Part shown: positions 7,001 to 13,185 of the stretch, piece by piece
Position numbering within the stretch: position 1 is the first letter of the stretch
Layout: every line of letters starts with the position of its first letter
NCBI GenBank assembly: GCA_963590415.1
Contig: CAVAPB010000030.1
Coordinates: forward strand, 1-13,185
Direction: 5' to 3'
Length of the DNA stretch: 13,185 bases
From: Fimenecus sp963590415
GTDB taxonomy: Bacteria; Bacillota; Clostridia; Oscillospirales; Acutalibacteraceae
Translations under genes and position numbers: made by a program
The notes under the pieces: model-generated
Databases searched by the model: none
What the model saw: only the letters and a program-made list of their open reading frames with translations
What the model was told of the DNA's origin: nothing

Positions 7001-7641
7001 GCACGCTTACGGAACGCTTCAACTGCGTCCATATCGCACATTTCTTTAAGGTCCTCATAATCCCAAACCTTGATTTTCTGAATTTCGTGAGAAGTACGGA
7101 AGCCGTCAAAGAAATTGATGAACGGAACTCTGCCCTTGATTGCTGAAAGATGAGCAACAGCGGCAAGATCCATAACCTCCTGACAGTTGGTCTCTGCAAG
7201 CATTGCAAAGCCTGTCTGACGGCAAGCGTAAACATCCGAATGGTCACCGAAAATGTTAAGCGCATGGGAAGCTACGCAACGAGCCGATACATGGAAAACA
7301 GCGGGGAGCAATTCACCTGCGATTTTGTACATGTTCGGAATCATAAGAAGAAGACCCTGAGACGCCGTGTATGTGGTTGTGAGAGCGCCTGCTGCAAGTG
7401 AGCCGTGAACCGTACCGGAAGCACCTGCCTCCGACTGCATTTCCGCAACCTTAACGGTTGTTCCGAAAATGTTTTTCTGTCCCTGTGCCGACCACTGGTC
7501 AACATAGTCCGCCATGGGGCTTGAGGGAGTGATAGGATAAATACCCGCTACTTCCGTGAACGCATAAGACACGTGAGCAGCTGCGGTATTACCGTCCATA
7601 GTCTTTGAAGACCTGACGACGGTAGCCTTGGTTTCTGCCAT
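4072..7641 (-). CDS. nifJ: Pyruvate:ferredoxin (flavodoxin) oxidoreductase, single-chain
   Basis: This 1189-residue enzyme oxidises pyruvate and CoA to acetyl-CoA and CO2 and passes electrons to ferredoxin or flavodoxin, the central step of clostridial fermentation in the cytoplasm. Length and domain order are typical: the N-terminal pyruvate/ThDP pyrimidine domain with YPITPSSP (35-42), a central CoA-binding/gamma region, and a ferredoxin domain with two 4Fe-4S motifs (C702/705/708/712 and C758/761/764/768). The C-terminal ThDP domain follows, with GSCAGC (C822, C825) for the third cluster, GDGWAYDIG (from about 976) and NTGGQ. The ATG at 7639-7641 is chosen because AAGGAGG lies 8-9 nt upstream and the conserved protein begins there; in-frame codons farther upstream are leader. 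It is transcribed alone from a promoter about 106 nt upstream, with a terminator-like hairpin in the leader. No lesion is seen. Confidence 0.97.
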   Translation of the reverse strand: MAETKATVVRSSKTMDGNTAAAHVSYAFTEVAGIYPITPSSPMADYVDQWSAQGQKNIFGTTVKVAEMQSEAGASGTVHGSLAAGALTTTYTASQGLLLMIPNMYKIAGELLPAVFHVSARCVASHALNIFGDHSDVYACRQTGFAMLAETNCQEVMDLAAVAHLSAIKGRVPFINFFDGFRTSHEIQKIKVWDYEDLKEMCDMDAVEAFRKRALNPERPVMRGSHENGDIFFQHREACNSYYEAVPGIVEEYMNKVNAKLGTDYKLFNYYGAPDAERVIVAMGSVCDVAEEVIDYLLAKGEKVGIVKVRLYRPFSTKAFVDAIPATAKKLAVLDRTKEPGSIGEPLFLDVIAALNEQGRDGIKVCGGRYGLGSKDTPPASIFAVYEHLNAETPSRAFTIGINDDVTHLSLEEKPAPITAPEGTIECKFWGLGGDGTVGANKDSIKIIGDHTDKYVQAYFQYDSKKTGGITISHLRFGDKPIKSSYYINKADFVACHNPSYIEKGYKMVQDVKPGGVFLINCQWDEAELAEKLNAETKRYIAKNNIKLYTVNAIDLAQKIGLGKRTNTVLQSAFFSLSKVLPEEEAIGYMKEKAQKFMKKGKEIVEMNEKAIDAGATAYVQVNVPAEWADAVDSTEAVKSEGKEKLVKMVDTIMKPVGKMDGDSLPVSAFTDYVDGTFQQGASAYEKRGVAVSVPEWDGATCAQCNKCAYVCPHATIRPYALDEAEAANAPACATLVEKKGKGKGVYKYTMAVSPLDCMGCGVCIGVCPTNSLKMVSRESQDEKQAAFDYMVANVSVKDDLANNTVMGSQFKTPLLEFSGSCAGCAETSYARLITQLFGDRMYISNATGCSSIWGGPAATSPYTVNKAGHGPAWANSLFEDNAEHGYGMYLGQNAIRNRLIEKVQKIAASDKASEEVKAACNEYLDTVNDSAANAAATDKLVAALETIDSSKCEATKDILENKEYLSKKSVWIFGGDGWAYDIGFGGVDHVLASGEDVNIMVFDTEVYSNTGGQASKASNIGQVAQFAAAGKAVAKKSLAEIAMSYGYVYVAQIAMGADQNQTIKALTEAEAYHGPSIVIAYAPCEMHSIKGGMTNCQAEMKKAVDCGYWNMFRYNPALKAEGKNPFTIDSKEGATSYRDFIMNEARYSSLTRSFPERAEQLFTKAEENAKARYDHLLRLKDLYAPKED

Positions 7642-7691
7642 TTTTATTTCCTCCTTAAAAGGGTGTGCCGCAGGCTCGGAAAGGGCAACGC

Positions 7692-7723
7692 AAAAAAAGC
7701 GCCGTGCTTTTGAAGCACTACGG
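7692..7723 (-). terminator. Terminator-like hairpin in the nifJ leader, possible attenuator
   Basis: On the minus strand a compact hairpin (6-bp GTGCTT/AAGCAC stem with a 3-nt loop at 7704-7718, extended by CC/GG across a bulge) is followed after a few bases by seven Ts (7692-7698). It sits between the nifJ promoter and the nifJ ribosome site, about 25 nt after the predicted transcription start. It could terminate early transcripts conditionally. I see no upstream competing stem or leader peptide, so the mechanism is unknown. Confidence 0.45.
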
Positions 7724-7753
7724 TAATTGTTAACTGTATTCGCATACAAAAAT

Positions 7754-7782
7754 ATTTTAGCACTTTTATAATGGTATGTAAA
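7754..7782 (-). promoter_or_regulatory. Promoter of nifJ
   Basis: On the minus strand, -35 TTTACA (7777-7782), a 17-bp spacer and -10 TAAAAT (7754-7759). Transcription would start near 7747, giving a leader of about 106 nt. Confidence 0.65.
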
Positions 7783-7842
7783 CAAGAAATTCTTGAAAAA
7801 TTGACAAAAAATTGTGCTTGAAATCGCTCTTAAATCATATAT

Positions 7843-7871
7843 TTGAATAACGGTGCGCAATGTGGTACAAT
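7843..7871 (+). promoter_or_regulatory. Promoter of the FRG-domain gene
   Basis: -35 TTGAAT (7843-7848), a 17-bp spacer and -10 TACAAT (7866-7871). The predicted start, near 7878, rules out the longer reading frame beginning at 7853 and supports the ATG at 7907. It is divergent from the nifJ promoter. Confidence 0.7.
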
Positions 7872-7906
7872 ATTGTATAAATCGTATATTTATTAAAGGA
7901 AAAATT

Positions 7907-8878
7907 ATGCATAAAGAAGATACGCTGCGCTCTCAGTTTATTGAGAGGCTCGAAGACGCGCTCGATATAAATTTCGGCGTGTCGGAAATTAAAATAGATA
8001 CTTATGAGGAATTCAAAAACGAGCTGTATATTCCGTTTCGACAGGGGAACGGCGTGCTTTACAGGGGTGAGAGGATAAATTCCTTTGAGCGCAGGCTCAT
8101 TCCCACGCTGCTGCGGCAAAAAGCGTCGGAGCTCAGAGAACTCGGGATTGATAAGGTTCTGAAAATCAACGGTCGTTCGCTTTTTGATATGTATGTTTCA
8201 AGGGAACGCTTCTATGAGGTCTACAAGCTGCTTTACGGCGACACGGACGCATATAAATTGTACAATATGACGGCTCTCGCCCAGCATTATCTCGATTTGA
8301 GCCCGTTCCTCGACTTTACGAAGAGTCTTTATGTTTCGCTTTCGTTTGCAATAAAGGGCAGGAACGCGGCGGACGAGGATTTTGTAATATATACCGTCAA
8401 GGACGCCTCGGGCAAGAATAGCTCTTCCGACATTGAGCAGGCAAATAAATGGCTTGAGGGGTACAATGTAAATGTTATAAACATCGTGCCGTCAGCACAC
8501 CTGAAAAAGCGCATTCAAATGAGAAATCCGCATGAAATCAAGAACCCCGGAGGATTTATAGACGAGCTTAAAAACAGGGATATTGCAAGCGAATTCAACC
8601 GCTATGAGGAGAGTGCGCTGTCGCTATCTCCGAGCGCAAAGCTTATAGATATTCCGACAAACGACCTTATGAAATTTCAGCAGGGGGTTTTCCTGCTTTT
8701 GGACGGCTTTAACCTCATTGACTCAAAGTACCTTACAAAGGACATCAGAGAGGACTTTGAAATTAAGAAATACATAATAAACAAGGACTTGGTTCCCGAA
8801 CTGAACAAGCTGGTCGAGGACGACGCTCCGCAATACAAATACGACCGACTGCTTAATATTTCCGCGGCGGTGAGGTAA
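7907..8878 (+). CDS. FRG-domain protein of unknown function
   Basis: A 323-residue soluble protein carrying an FRG domain (PF08867). The signature YRGE (52-55) is followed by a basic FERRLIPTLLR (60-70). The central AQHYLDLSPFLDFTKSLYVSLSFA block (125-148) matches the family pattern QHYG-x-PTRLLDFT-x-n-ALYFA, and QQGVFLL (258-264) is the late conserved segment. There is no membrane segment or signal. Pfam lists the domain as functionally uncharacterised; such proteins occur in phages and in bacterial accessory regions. The start at 7907 has AAAGGA 7 nt upstream and fits the promoter; in-frame codons back to 7853 lie within the promoter. It is a single gene with base composition like the surrounding core genes, so it is not obviously part of the cassette at 1.4-4.0 kb. 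In place of the family's usual PTRLLDFT it reads SPFLDFT. Confidence 0.85.
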   Translation: MHKEDTLRSQFIERLEDALDINFGVSEIKIDTYEEFKNELYIPFRQGNGVLYRGERINSFERRLIPTLLRQKASELRELGIDKVLKINGRSLFDMYVSRERFYEVYKLLYGDTDAYKLYNMTALAQHYLDLSPFLDFTKSLYVSLSFAIKGRNAADEDFVIYTVKDASGKNSSSDIEQANKWLEGYNVNVINIVPSAHLKKRIQMRNPHEIKNPGGFIDELKNRDIASEFNRYEESALSLSPSAKLIDIPTNDLMKFQQGVFLLLDGFNLIDSKYLTKDIREDFEIKKYIINKDLVPELNKLVEDDAPQYKYDRLLNISAAVR

Positions 8879-8892
8879 TTGCGGCGGTATAC

Positions 8893-8921
8893 TTGACTAT
8901 ACGGCGGTTTTAATGTACAAT
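8893..8921 (+). promoter_or_regulatory. Promoter of the CNNM/CBS gene-trpS operon
   Basis: -35 TTGACT (8893-8898), a 17-bp spacer and -10 TACAAT (8916-8921). The -35 is framed by a short inverted repeat, GTATA (8887-8891) and TATAC (8898-8902), which might be an operator but is too short to press. Confidence 0.7.
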
Positions 8922-8963
8922 AATAGAATATATTTTATTATTTAATAAGGAGAGTATTATTTT

Positions 8964-10337
8964 ATGGATTCGGACCCTGCGGGCATTATACTGAAAATTG
9001 TTTTGTTGTTCGTACTTATTCTGTTCAACGCATTTTTTGCGATGAGTGAAATTGCCATTATCTCGCTCAATGACACCAAACTGGAGAAAATGGCTGAAGA
9101 GGGCAACAAAAAAGCAAAACAGGTATTGAAACTTACAGAGAATTCGAGCAATTTCCTATCAACAATTCAAATCGGCGTTACACTTGCAGGCTTCTTGACA
9201 AGTGCCGCCGCATCACAGAGCTTTGCCGTGATGCTTGCCGAAAAAATAGCGGCAACCTCCGTTGCGAATTATATTCCCGTCGGGGTAATTAACGCCGTGT
9301 CAACGGTTCTTATCACGGTAATTATGTCTTATTTTTCACTTGTTCTCGGCGAGCTTGCACCTAAAAAGATTGCAATGCAGAAGCCTGAAAAGGTGTCGTT
9401 TACGGTCGTACCCGTACTCCTTTTCGTGAACAAAATAGCAAAACCGTTTGTAAAGCTTCTTTCCGCTTCGACAAACGCCGTAGTCCGTATTTTCGGTATG
9501 GACCCCAATGCGGACGAGGAGGTCGTTACAGAGGAAGAGATAAGAATGATGGTCGATGTCGGTCAGGAAAAGGGCGTTATCGAGGATGTTCAGAAAGAGA
9601 TGATAAACAACATCTTTGAGTTCGATGATATGGATGTCGGCGATATTATGACGCACCGTACGGATATGGACTGCGTTGACGCCGAAGAGCCGCTTTGCGA
9701 AATTTCAAAAATGGCTATCGAATGCGGTCATTCGAGGATTCCCGTTTTTGAGGAAGATCAGGACAATATAATCGGTATCATTTATGTTAAGGATTTGCTT
9801 AAATATGTCGGCTCAAGCCTTCCCAAGTCGAAATCCATAAAGGACTTTATGCGCGAGGCGTACTATGTTCCCGAAACAAAGCATTGCAGCGAGCTTCTCA
9901 ACGAAATGATTGAGAAACATATTCAGATGGCTGTCGTAGTCGATGAATACGGCGGAACTGCGGGTATCGTTACCTTTGAGGATGTTATCGAGTCCATTGT
10001 CGGTAATGTACAGGACGAATACGATAACGAGGACGAGGAAATTTCCCAGATAAACGAAACGACCTTTACCGTTGACGGAATTACCGACATTGACGAGGTT
10101 GAGGAAAAACTCAACATCAAATTCCCCGAAGGAGATTATGACACTCTCGGTGGATTTATCATAAGCCGTCTGGGCTATCTTCCGAAGGAGTCGGACGAAA
10201 AGAACAAGGATGATAAGGACGATATTGTGGAATATGAGGGTATCAGATTTACGGTTCTCAATGTCGAGGAGCGCAGAATAGGCAAGGTTAAGGTTGAAAT
10301 TCTGCCGAAGTCAGAGCCGGAGGAAACGGAAGAATAA
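8964..10337 (+). CDS. HlyC/CorC (CNNM-CBS) family membrane protein, putative divalent cation transporter
   Basis: A 457-residue protein with the standard three-part architecture. The N-terminal CNNM (DUF21) membrane domain (about 1-180) has hydrophobic segments near 8-32, 62-84, 105-130 and 144-165 and the motif GELAPKK (129-135). A CBS pair follows (about 226-350), including VVDEYGGTAGIVTFEDV (325-341). The CorC_HlyC domain occupies about 363-447. Bacterial relatives (CorB, CorC, YtfL types) are linked to Mg2+ or other cation export and resistance; the older label 'hemolysin' is not supported as a function. The linker EEEIRMMVDVGQEKGVIE (190-207) is typical. AAGGAG lies about 11 nt before the ATG, a rather long spacing. 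trpS follows after 18 bp with no terminator between, so they are probably co-transcribed. Confidence 0.92.
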   Translation: MDSDPAGIILKIVLLFVLILFNAFFAMSEIAIISLNDTKLEKMAEEGNKKAKQVLKLTENSSNFLSTIQIGVTLAGFLTSAAASQSFAVMLAEKIAATSVANYIPVGVINAVSTVLITVIMSYFSLVLGELAPKKIAMQKPEKVSFTVVPVLLFVNKIAKPFVKLLSASTNAVVRIFGMDPNADEEVVTEEEIRMMVDVGQEKGVIEDVQKEMINNIFEFDDMDVGDIMTHRTDMDCVDAEEPLCEISKMAIECGHSRIPVFEEDQDNIIGIIYVKDLLKYVGSSLPKSKSIKDFMREAYYVPETKHCSELLNEMIEKHIQMAVVVDEYGGTAGIVTFEDVIESIVGNVQDEYDNEDEEISQINETTFTVDGITDIDEVEEKLNIKFPEGDYDTLGGFIISRLGYLPKESDEKNKDDKDDIVEYEGIRFTVLNVEERRIGKVKVEILPKSEPEETEE

Positions 10338-10355
10338 TTTATCGGAGATGTAAAA

Positions 10356-11366
10356 ATGGAAAACCAGGAAAAGAAAAAAATAGTTTTAAGCGCTATTCAG
10401 CCTACGGGTACGCCGACTCTCGGCAATTATCTCGGAGCGCTCAAAAACTGGAAAACGATGGCGGATGACTACAACTGTCTTTATGCGGTTGCTGATCTCC
10501 ATTCGATAACCGTTCGCCCCGAGCCTGCCGATTTGAGAAGAAGAACGCTTGAAATGTATGCTCTTTTGCTGGCACTCGGTCTTGACCCGGAGACGAACAC
10601 GGTGTTTATTCAGAGCATGGTTCCCGAGCACGCACAGCTTGCGTGGATACTTAACTGCTATACGCAGTTCGGTGAGGCGTCTAGAATGACGCAGTTTAAG
10701 GACAAGAGCGCAAAACATCCCGATAATGTCAATGTCGGACTTTTCACGTATCCCGTGCTTATGGCGGCGGATATATTGCTTTATCAGACCGATTTCGTTC
10801 CGATAGGCGTCGATCAGAAGCAGCACCTTGAAATTACAAGGGATATCGCAGAGCGCTTCAACGGGCTTTACGGCAACACCTTTAAGCTTCCCGAGCCGTT
10901 TATCGGTAAGGAGGGTGCAAGTGTTAAGTCTCTTCAGGAGCCGACAAAGAAGATGTCAAAGTCTGACACAAATGCAAAGGGCTTCATTTCCGTTCTTGAC
11001 GACGACAGCACAATTATGAAAAAAATCAAATCTGCCGTTACCGACAGCGAGGCAAAGGTCTATTACGGCGAGGGCAAGGACGGCGTAAACAACCTTATGG
11101 GAATTTATTCCTGCTGTACCGGCAAGACCTTTGACGAAATAGAAAAAGAATTTGACGGCAGGGGCTACGGCGACTTCAAGACGGCTGTCGGCGAGGCTGT
11201 GGTTGAAGAGCTGCGTCCGCTTAAAGAGGAATATGCAAGGCTTATCAACGATAAGGCATACCTTTACGATTGCGCAAAGCTCGGAGCGGAAAAGGCAAGC
11301 TGTTTTGCTTCAAGGACTCTGAAAAAGGCGATGAAAAAGGTCGGCTTTATTCAGATTGACAAATAA
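10356..11366 (+). CDS. trpS: Tryptophanyl-tRNA synthetase
   Basis: A 336-residue class Ic synthetase that charges tRNA-Trp with tryptophan using ATP in the cytoplasm; its length is normal for bacteria. The HIGH-equivalent TPTLGNYLG is at 19-27 within the canonical SAIQPTGTPTLGNYLGA start, GVDQKQHLE at 151-159 forms part of the active site, and KMSKS at 199-203 is intact. GGAG lies about 9 nt before the ATG. The gene is 18 bp after the CNNM/CBS gene and seems to depend on that gene's promoter. Firmicute trpS genes often carry their own T-box leader, but there is no room for one here. A strong terminator follows. Confidence 0.97.
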   Translation: MENQEKKKIVLSAIQPTGTPTLGNYLGALKNWKTMADDYNCLYAVADLHSITVRPEPADLRRRTLEMYALLLALGLDPETNTVFIQSMVPEHAQLAWILNCYTQFGEASRMTQFKDKSAKHPDNVNVGLFTYPVLMAADILLYQTDFVPIGVDQKQHLEITRDIAERFNGLYGNTFKLPEPFIGKEGASVKSLQEPTKKMSKSDTNAKGFISVLDDDSTIMKKIKSAVTDSEAKVYYGEGKDGVNNLMGIYSCCTGKTFDEIEKEFDGRGYGDFKTAVGEAVVEELRPLKEEYARLINDKAYLYDCAKLGAEKASCFASRTLKKAMKKVGFIQIDK

Positions 11367-11388
11367 CAACTTATAATATTCAGCCAAG

Positions 11389-11418
11389 GCACTCGGAATT
11401 TTTTCGGGTGCTTTTTTT
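11389..11418 (+). terminator. Intrinsic terminator after trpS
   Basis: A 7-bp stem (GCACTCG at 11389-11395 with CGGGTGC at 11405-11411, one G-T pair, 9-nt loop) followed directly by seven Ts (11412-11418). It lies 22 bp after the trpS stop. Confidence 0.88.
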
Positions 11419-11476
11419 ATTGTAATGTGTATATATAATACGGTAAACGCCGCCGTAATTTCAATAAAAATCACAA

Positions 11477-11504
11477 TTGACAGAACACGGATTTGTGCTA
11501 TCAT
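11477..11504 (+). promoter_or_regulatory. Promoter of the MATE transporter gene
   Basis: -35 TTGACA (11477-11482), a 16-bp spacer and -10 TATCAT (11499-11504), with transcription starting near 11511, about 20 nt before the ATG. Confidence 0.7.
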
Positions 11505-11531
11505 ATTTGCGTAAAAAAGGAAGTATGATAA

Positions 11532-12920
11532 ATGAGTGAAAATAAGAAACAGCTTGATATGCTGCACGGCTCGATATGGGGCAAGGTTCCCGTGTTCGTG
11601 CTGCCCGTTGCGGCAACGGCAATACTTGAACAGCTTTTTAACGCTTCGGATATAGCGGTAGTCGGTAATTTTACGGGTGATCAGCGCACGGCGGCGGTTG
11701 CGGCGGTCGGAGCAAACAGCCCGATAATCAGCCTTATACTCAATCTGTTTATAGGCATTGCACTCGGAGCGAATGTAGTAATTGCGCACGCAGTCGGCAG
11801 GGGAGACAAAAATACTGTCAAAAAGGCGGTTCACACCTCTATGACGGTGTCGGTAATCGGCGGAATTATCACGGCGATAATCGGCGAGCTTGTCGCTGTG
11901 CCGCTTCTCGGAGTGCTCAATGTTCCCGACGATGTTTTACCGCTTGCGTTGCTGTATTTGAGAATATATCTTGTCGGTATGCCCGTAATCCTTTTATATA
12001 ACTTTGAGGCGGCGATATTCAGGAGTGTGGGCGAAACAAAAATGCCCCTTGCCGCACTTGCAATTTCCGGCGCTTTGAATGTTGTGCTGAATCTTTTCTT
12101 TGTTGCGGTGCTGCATATGACCGTAAACGGCGTTGCAATAGCCACGGTAATTTCCAATGCGGTAAGTGCGGCTATTCTTTATTATAAGCTCCGTAAAACG
12201 ACACAGGTTATCCATGTCGAGCTGAAAAGTCTGGGCGTTGATTTACCGAGCCTCAAGCACATTTTGAGAATAGGCTTGCCCGCAGGCGTACAGAGTGCGG
12301 TCTTTTCGGTGTCGAATATTGTAGTTCAGTCGGCGATAAACAGCCTCGGAACGGTCGTAATGGCGGCTTCGAGTGCGGCGTTCAACATTGAGGTTATAAC
12401 CTATGATATACTCAACGCATTCAGCCAGGCGTGTACGACCTTTGTCGGACAGAATTACGGTGCGGGCGAGATGAAGCGCTGTAAAAAGACTCTTGCCGTG
12501 TGCCTCATTGAGGGCGGAATCACACTCGGCACGGCGGCGGTGCTTGTGCTTGTGTTCGGCAGACATCTGCTTGCGATTTTCAATAATGACCCCGAGGTTA
12601 TCGAAATAGGCTACATAAGGCTTATGTTGATACAGATTTCACATCTTTTGAGCCTGCTTTACGAGGTTATGTCGGGATATATGAGAGGATTCGGCATATC
12701 GTTTGTGCCCGCAGTGCTGACAATGCTCGGCGTATGCGGAACGAGGATTTGTTGGATACAATGGGTGTTCCCGATAAATCCGACCTTCAAAACCATTATG
12801 ATAGTTTACCCTGTAAGCCTTGCAACGACGGCGTTGCTGATACTTATAGCGCTTCTTTGCACACATCCCGCCAAAAAACGCCTGAAAAAACAAACTGCGC
12901 AGCAGGAACAGACGGTATAA
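11532..12920 (+). CDS. MATE-family efflux transporter
   Basis: A 462-residue polytopic protein with about 12 hydrophobic segments in two homologous halves. MATE-family features are visible: the first helix ending in LPVAATAILEQLFNASDIAVVGNFTG (about 24-49), GANSPIISLILNLFIGIALGANVVIAHAVGRGD (60-92) with its GANV/AxxxGxGD ending, and the second-half counterpart VVMAASSAAFNIE...QACTTFVGQNYGAGE (about 276-314). MATE proteins export drugs or metabolites in exchange for Na+ or H+; the substrate cannot be read from sequence. A basic, glutamine-rich tail ends the protein. AAGGAAG upstream is the likely ribosome site, and the gene is single, bounded by its own promoter and a terminator. It is intact and otherwise unremarkable. 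Confidence 0.93.
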   Translation: MSENKKQLDMLHGSIWGKVPVFVLPVAATAILEQLFNASDIAVVGNFTGDQRTAAVAAVGANSPIISLILNLFIGIALGANVVIAHAVGRGDKNTVKKAVHTSMTVSVIGGIITAIIGELVAVPLLGVLNVPDDVLPLALLYLRIYLVGMPVILLYNFEAAIFRSVGETKMPLAALAISGALNVVLNLFFVAVLHMTVNGVAIATVISNAVSAAILYYKLRKTTQVIHVELKSLGVDLPSLKHILRIGLPAGVQSAVFSVSNIVVQSAINSLGTVVMAASSAAFNIEVITYDILNAFSQACTTFVGQNYGAGEMKRCKKTLAVCLIEGGITLGTAAVLVLVFGRHLLAIFNNDPEVIEIGYIRLMLIQISHLLSLLYEVMSGYMRGFGISFVPAVLTMLGVCGTRICWIQWVFPINPTFKTIMIVYPVSLATTALLILIALLCTHPAKKRLKKQTAQQEQTV

Positions 12921-12943
12921 AACATACGGTGAATATTATAAAG

Positions 12944-12974
12944 ACAAGACCTCTGACAAAGTCGGAGGTCTTGT
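12944..12974 (+). terminator. Hairpin terminator after the MATE gene
   Basis: A 14-bp stem (12944-12957/12961-12974, one T-G pair, AAA loop) 23 bp after the stop codon. The following T-run is short (TTTC), so termination may be partial or the hairpin may mainly protect the 3' end. Confidence 0.7.
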
Positions 12975-13003
12975 TTCAGTATAAATGCAATTTCGCCTTG
13001 TAG

Positions 13004-13185
13004 GGTGGGGGCTTGCTCCCGCCGTTAACAGCGCCCTTACGGGCGAATGAAGAATGAAGAATGAAAAATTTCGGGTGCTTCGCACGGCGTCGTCGTTTGC
13101 TTCGTATCGTTCGCAACAGCCTTTGGCTGCCTCTCACTCGCTACGCAACTCCTCCTTTTCCGCAAAAATCACGCTCGGCTCGCCT
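13004..13185. repeat. Interspersed repeat region with hairpins and a (GAATGAA)3 tandem, running off the window
   Basis: No open frame of note lies here. A GGGGGC/GCTCCC hairpin (about 13015-13030) is followed by a CGCCC/GGGCG hairpin (13032-13036/13041-13045). Three tandem copies of GAATGAA come next (13045-13065). Further on are small hairpins GTGC-TTC-GCAC (13075-13085) and CAGCC-TTT-GGCTG (13117-13129), then a non-coding stretch rich in TCG and CTC words. From memory, similar GAATGAA tandems and hairpins are scattered in clostridial gut genomes, but copy number cannot be shown here. It differs in sequence from the element at 1-165. Confidence 0.55.

Noticed and set aside
4643..7401. Several plus-strand open frames of 69-136 codons opposite nifJ
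   Set aside because: They are antisense shadows of a highly conserved gene, without ribosome sites or recognisable domains.
7801..7806. Consensus -35 TTGACA on the plus strand upstream of the FRG gene
   Set aside because: No acceptable -10 lies 16-18 bp downstream. The promoter at 7843-7871 is much better.
7642..7860. In-frame extension that would lengthen the nifJ product by 73 residues
   Set aside because: It crosses the nifJ promoter and leader hairpin, and the residues are unlike any PFOR N-terminus. The ATG at 7639-7641 has a strong AAGGAGG and begins the conserved protein.
7853..7906. Earlier start for the FRG-domain protein
   Set aside because: It lies inside the promoter, ahead of and over the -10 box, so it should not be transcribed. 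The ATG at 7907 has its own ribosome site.
10338..10355. T-box leader for trpS
   Set aside because: Only 18 bp separate trpS from the previous gene, and no T-box structure fits there.
12734..13003. 89-codon plus-strand frame overlapping the end of the MATE gene
   Set aside because: Most of it overlaps the MATE gene in another frame and it runs through the terminator. No domain or ribosome site is seen.
13045..13065. CRISPR-like array from the GAATGAA repeats
   Set aside because: The units are 7 bp and directly adjacent, with no spacers and no cas genes nearby.

Overview
The window looks like a chromosomal segment of a low-to-mid-GC anaerobic Firmicute, most likely a gut Clostridia/Oscillospiraceae-type bacterium. 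The grounds are a single-chain pyruvate:ferredoxin oxidoreductase, strong AGGAGG-type ribosome sites, sigma-A-like promoters with 16-17 bp spacers, and short hairpin-rich interspersed repeats at both ends. The genus is not resolved from the sequence.

Layout. Positions 1-165 hold a MITE-like element built of perfect hairpins. Next, on the minus strand, come a YhhN/lysoplasmalogenase-family membrane protein and a small membrane-anchored protein of unknown function, probably one operon. Positions 1422-4010 form an A+T-richer accessory cassette: an XRE-type repressor on the minus strand, diverging from a two-gene plus-strand operon. That operon encodes an EcoRI-family adenine-N6 DNA methyltransferase and a fused DUF262-HNH nuclease, with overlapping stop and start codons. 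The cassette is bounded by two strong terminator hairpins. On the far side is a large nifJ gene (minus), then a divergent FRG-domain gene (plus), then a CNNM/CBS/CorC-type membrane protein with trpS as a probable operon, then a MATE transporter. The window ends in a second repeat-rich stretch.

How the genes work together. The most interesting part is the 1.4-4.05 kb cassette. I read it as a compact, self-regulated restriction-modification-like defence module. The methyltransferase would mark host DNA, the DUF262-HNH protein would be the nuclease, and the XRE protein would act as controller. The divergent intergenic region carries two near-identical 15-bp operators (ACTAATTWAAWTAGT) 53 bp apart, one of them filling the spacer of the methyltransferase promoter, plus a perfect 16-bp palindrome. 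The domain families are known; their pairing as a methyltransferase plus single-chain DUF262-HNH effector under a divergent controller is the part worth testing. The remaining genes are ordinary core or housekeeping genes, except the FRG-domain protein (unknown function) and a terminator-like hairpin in the nifJ leader that could be an attenuator.
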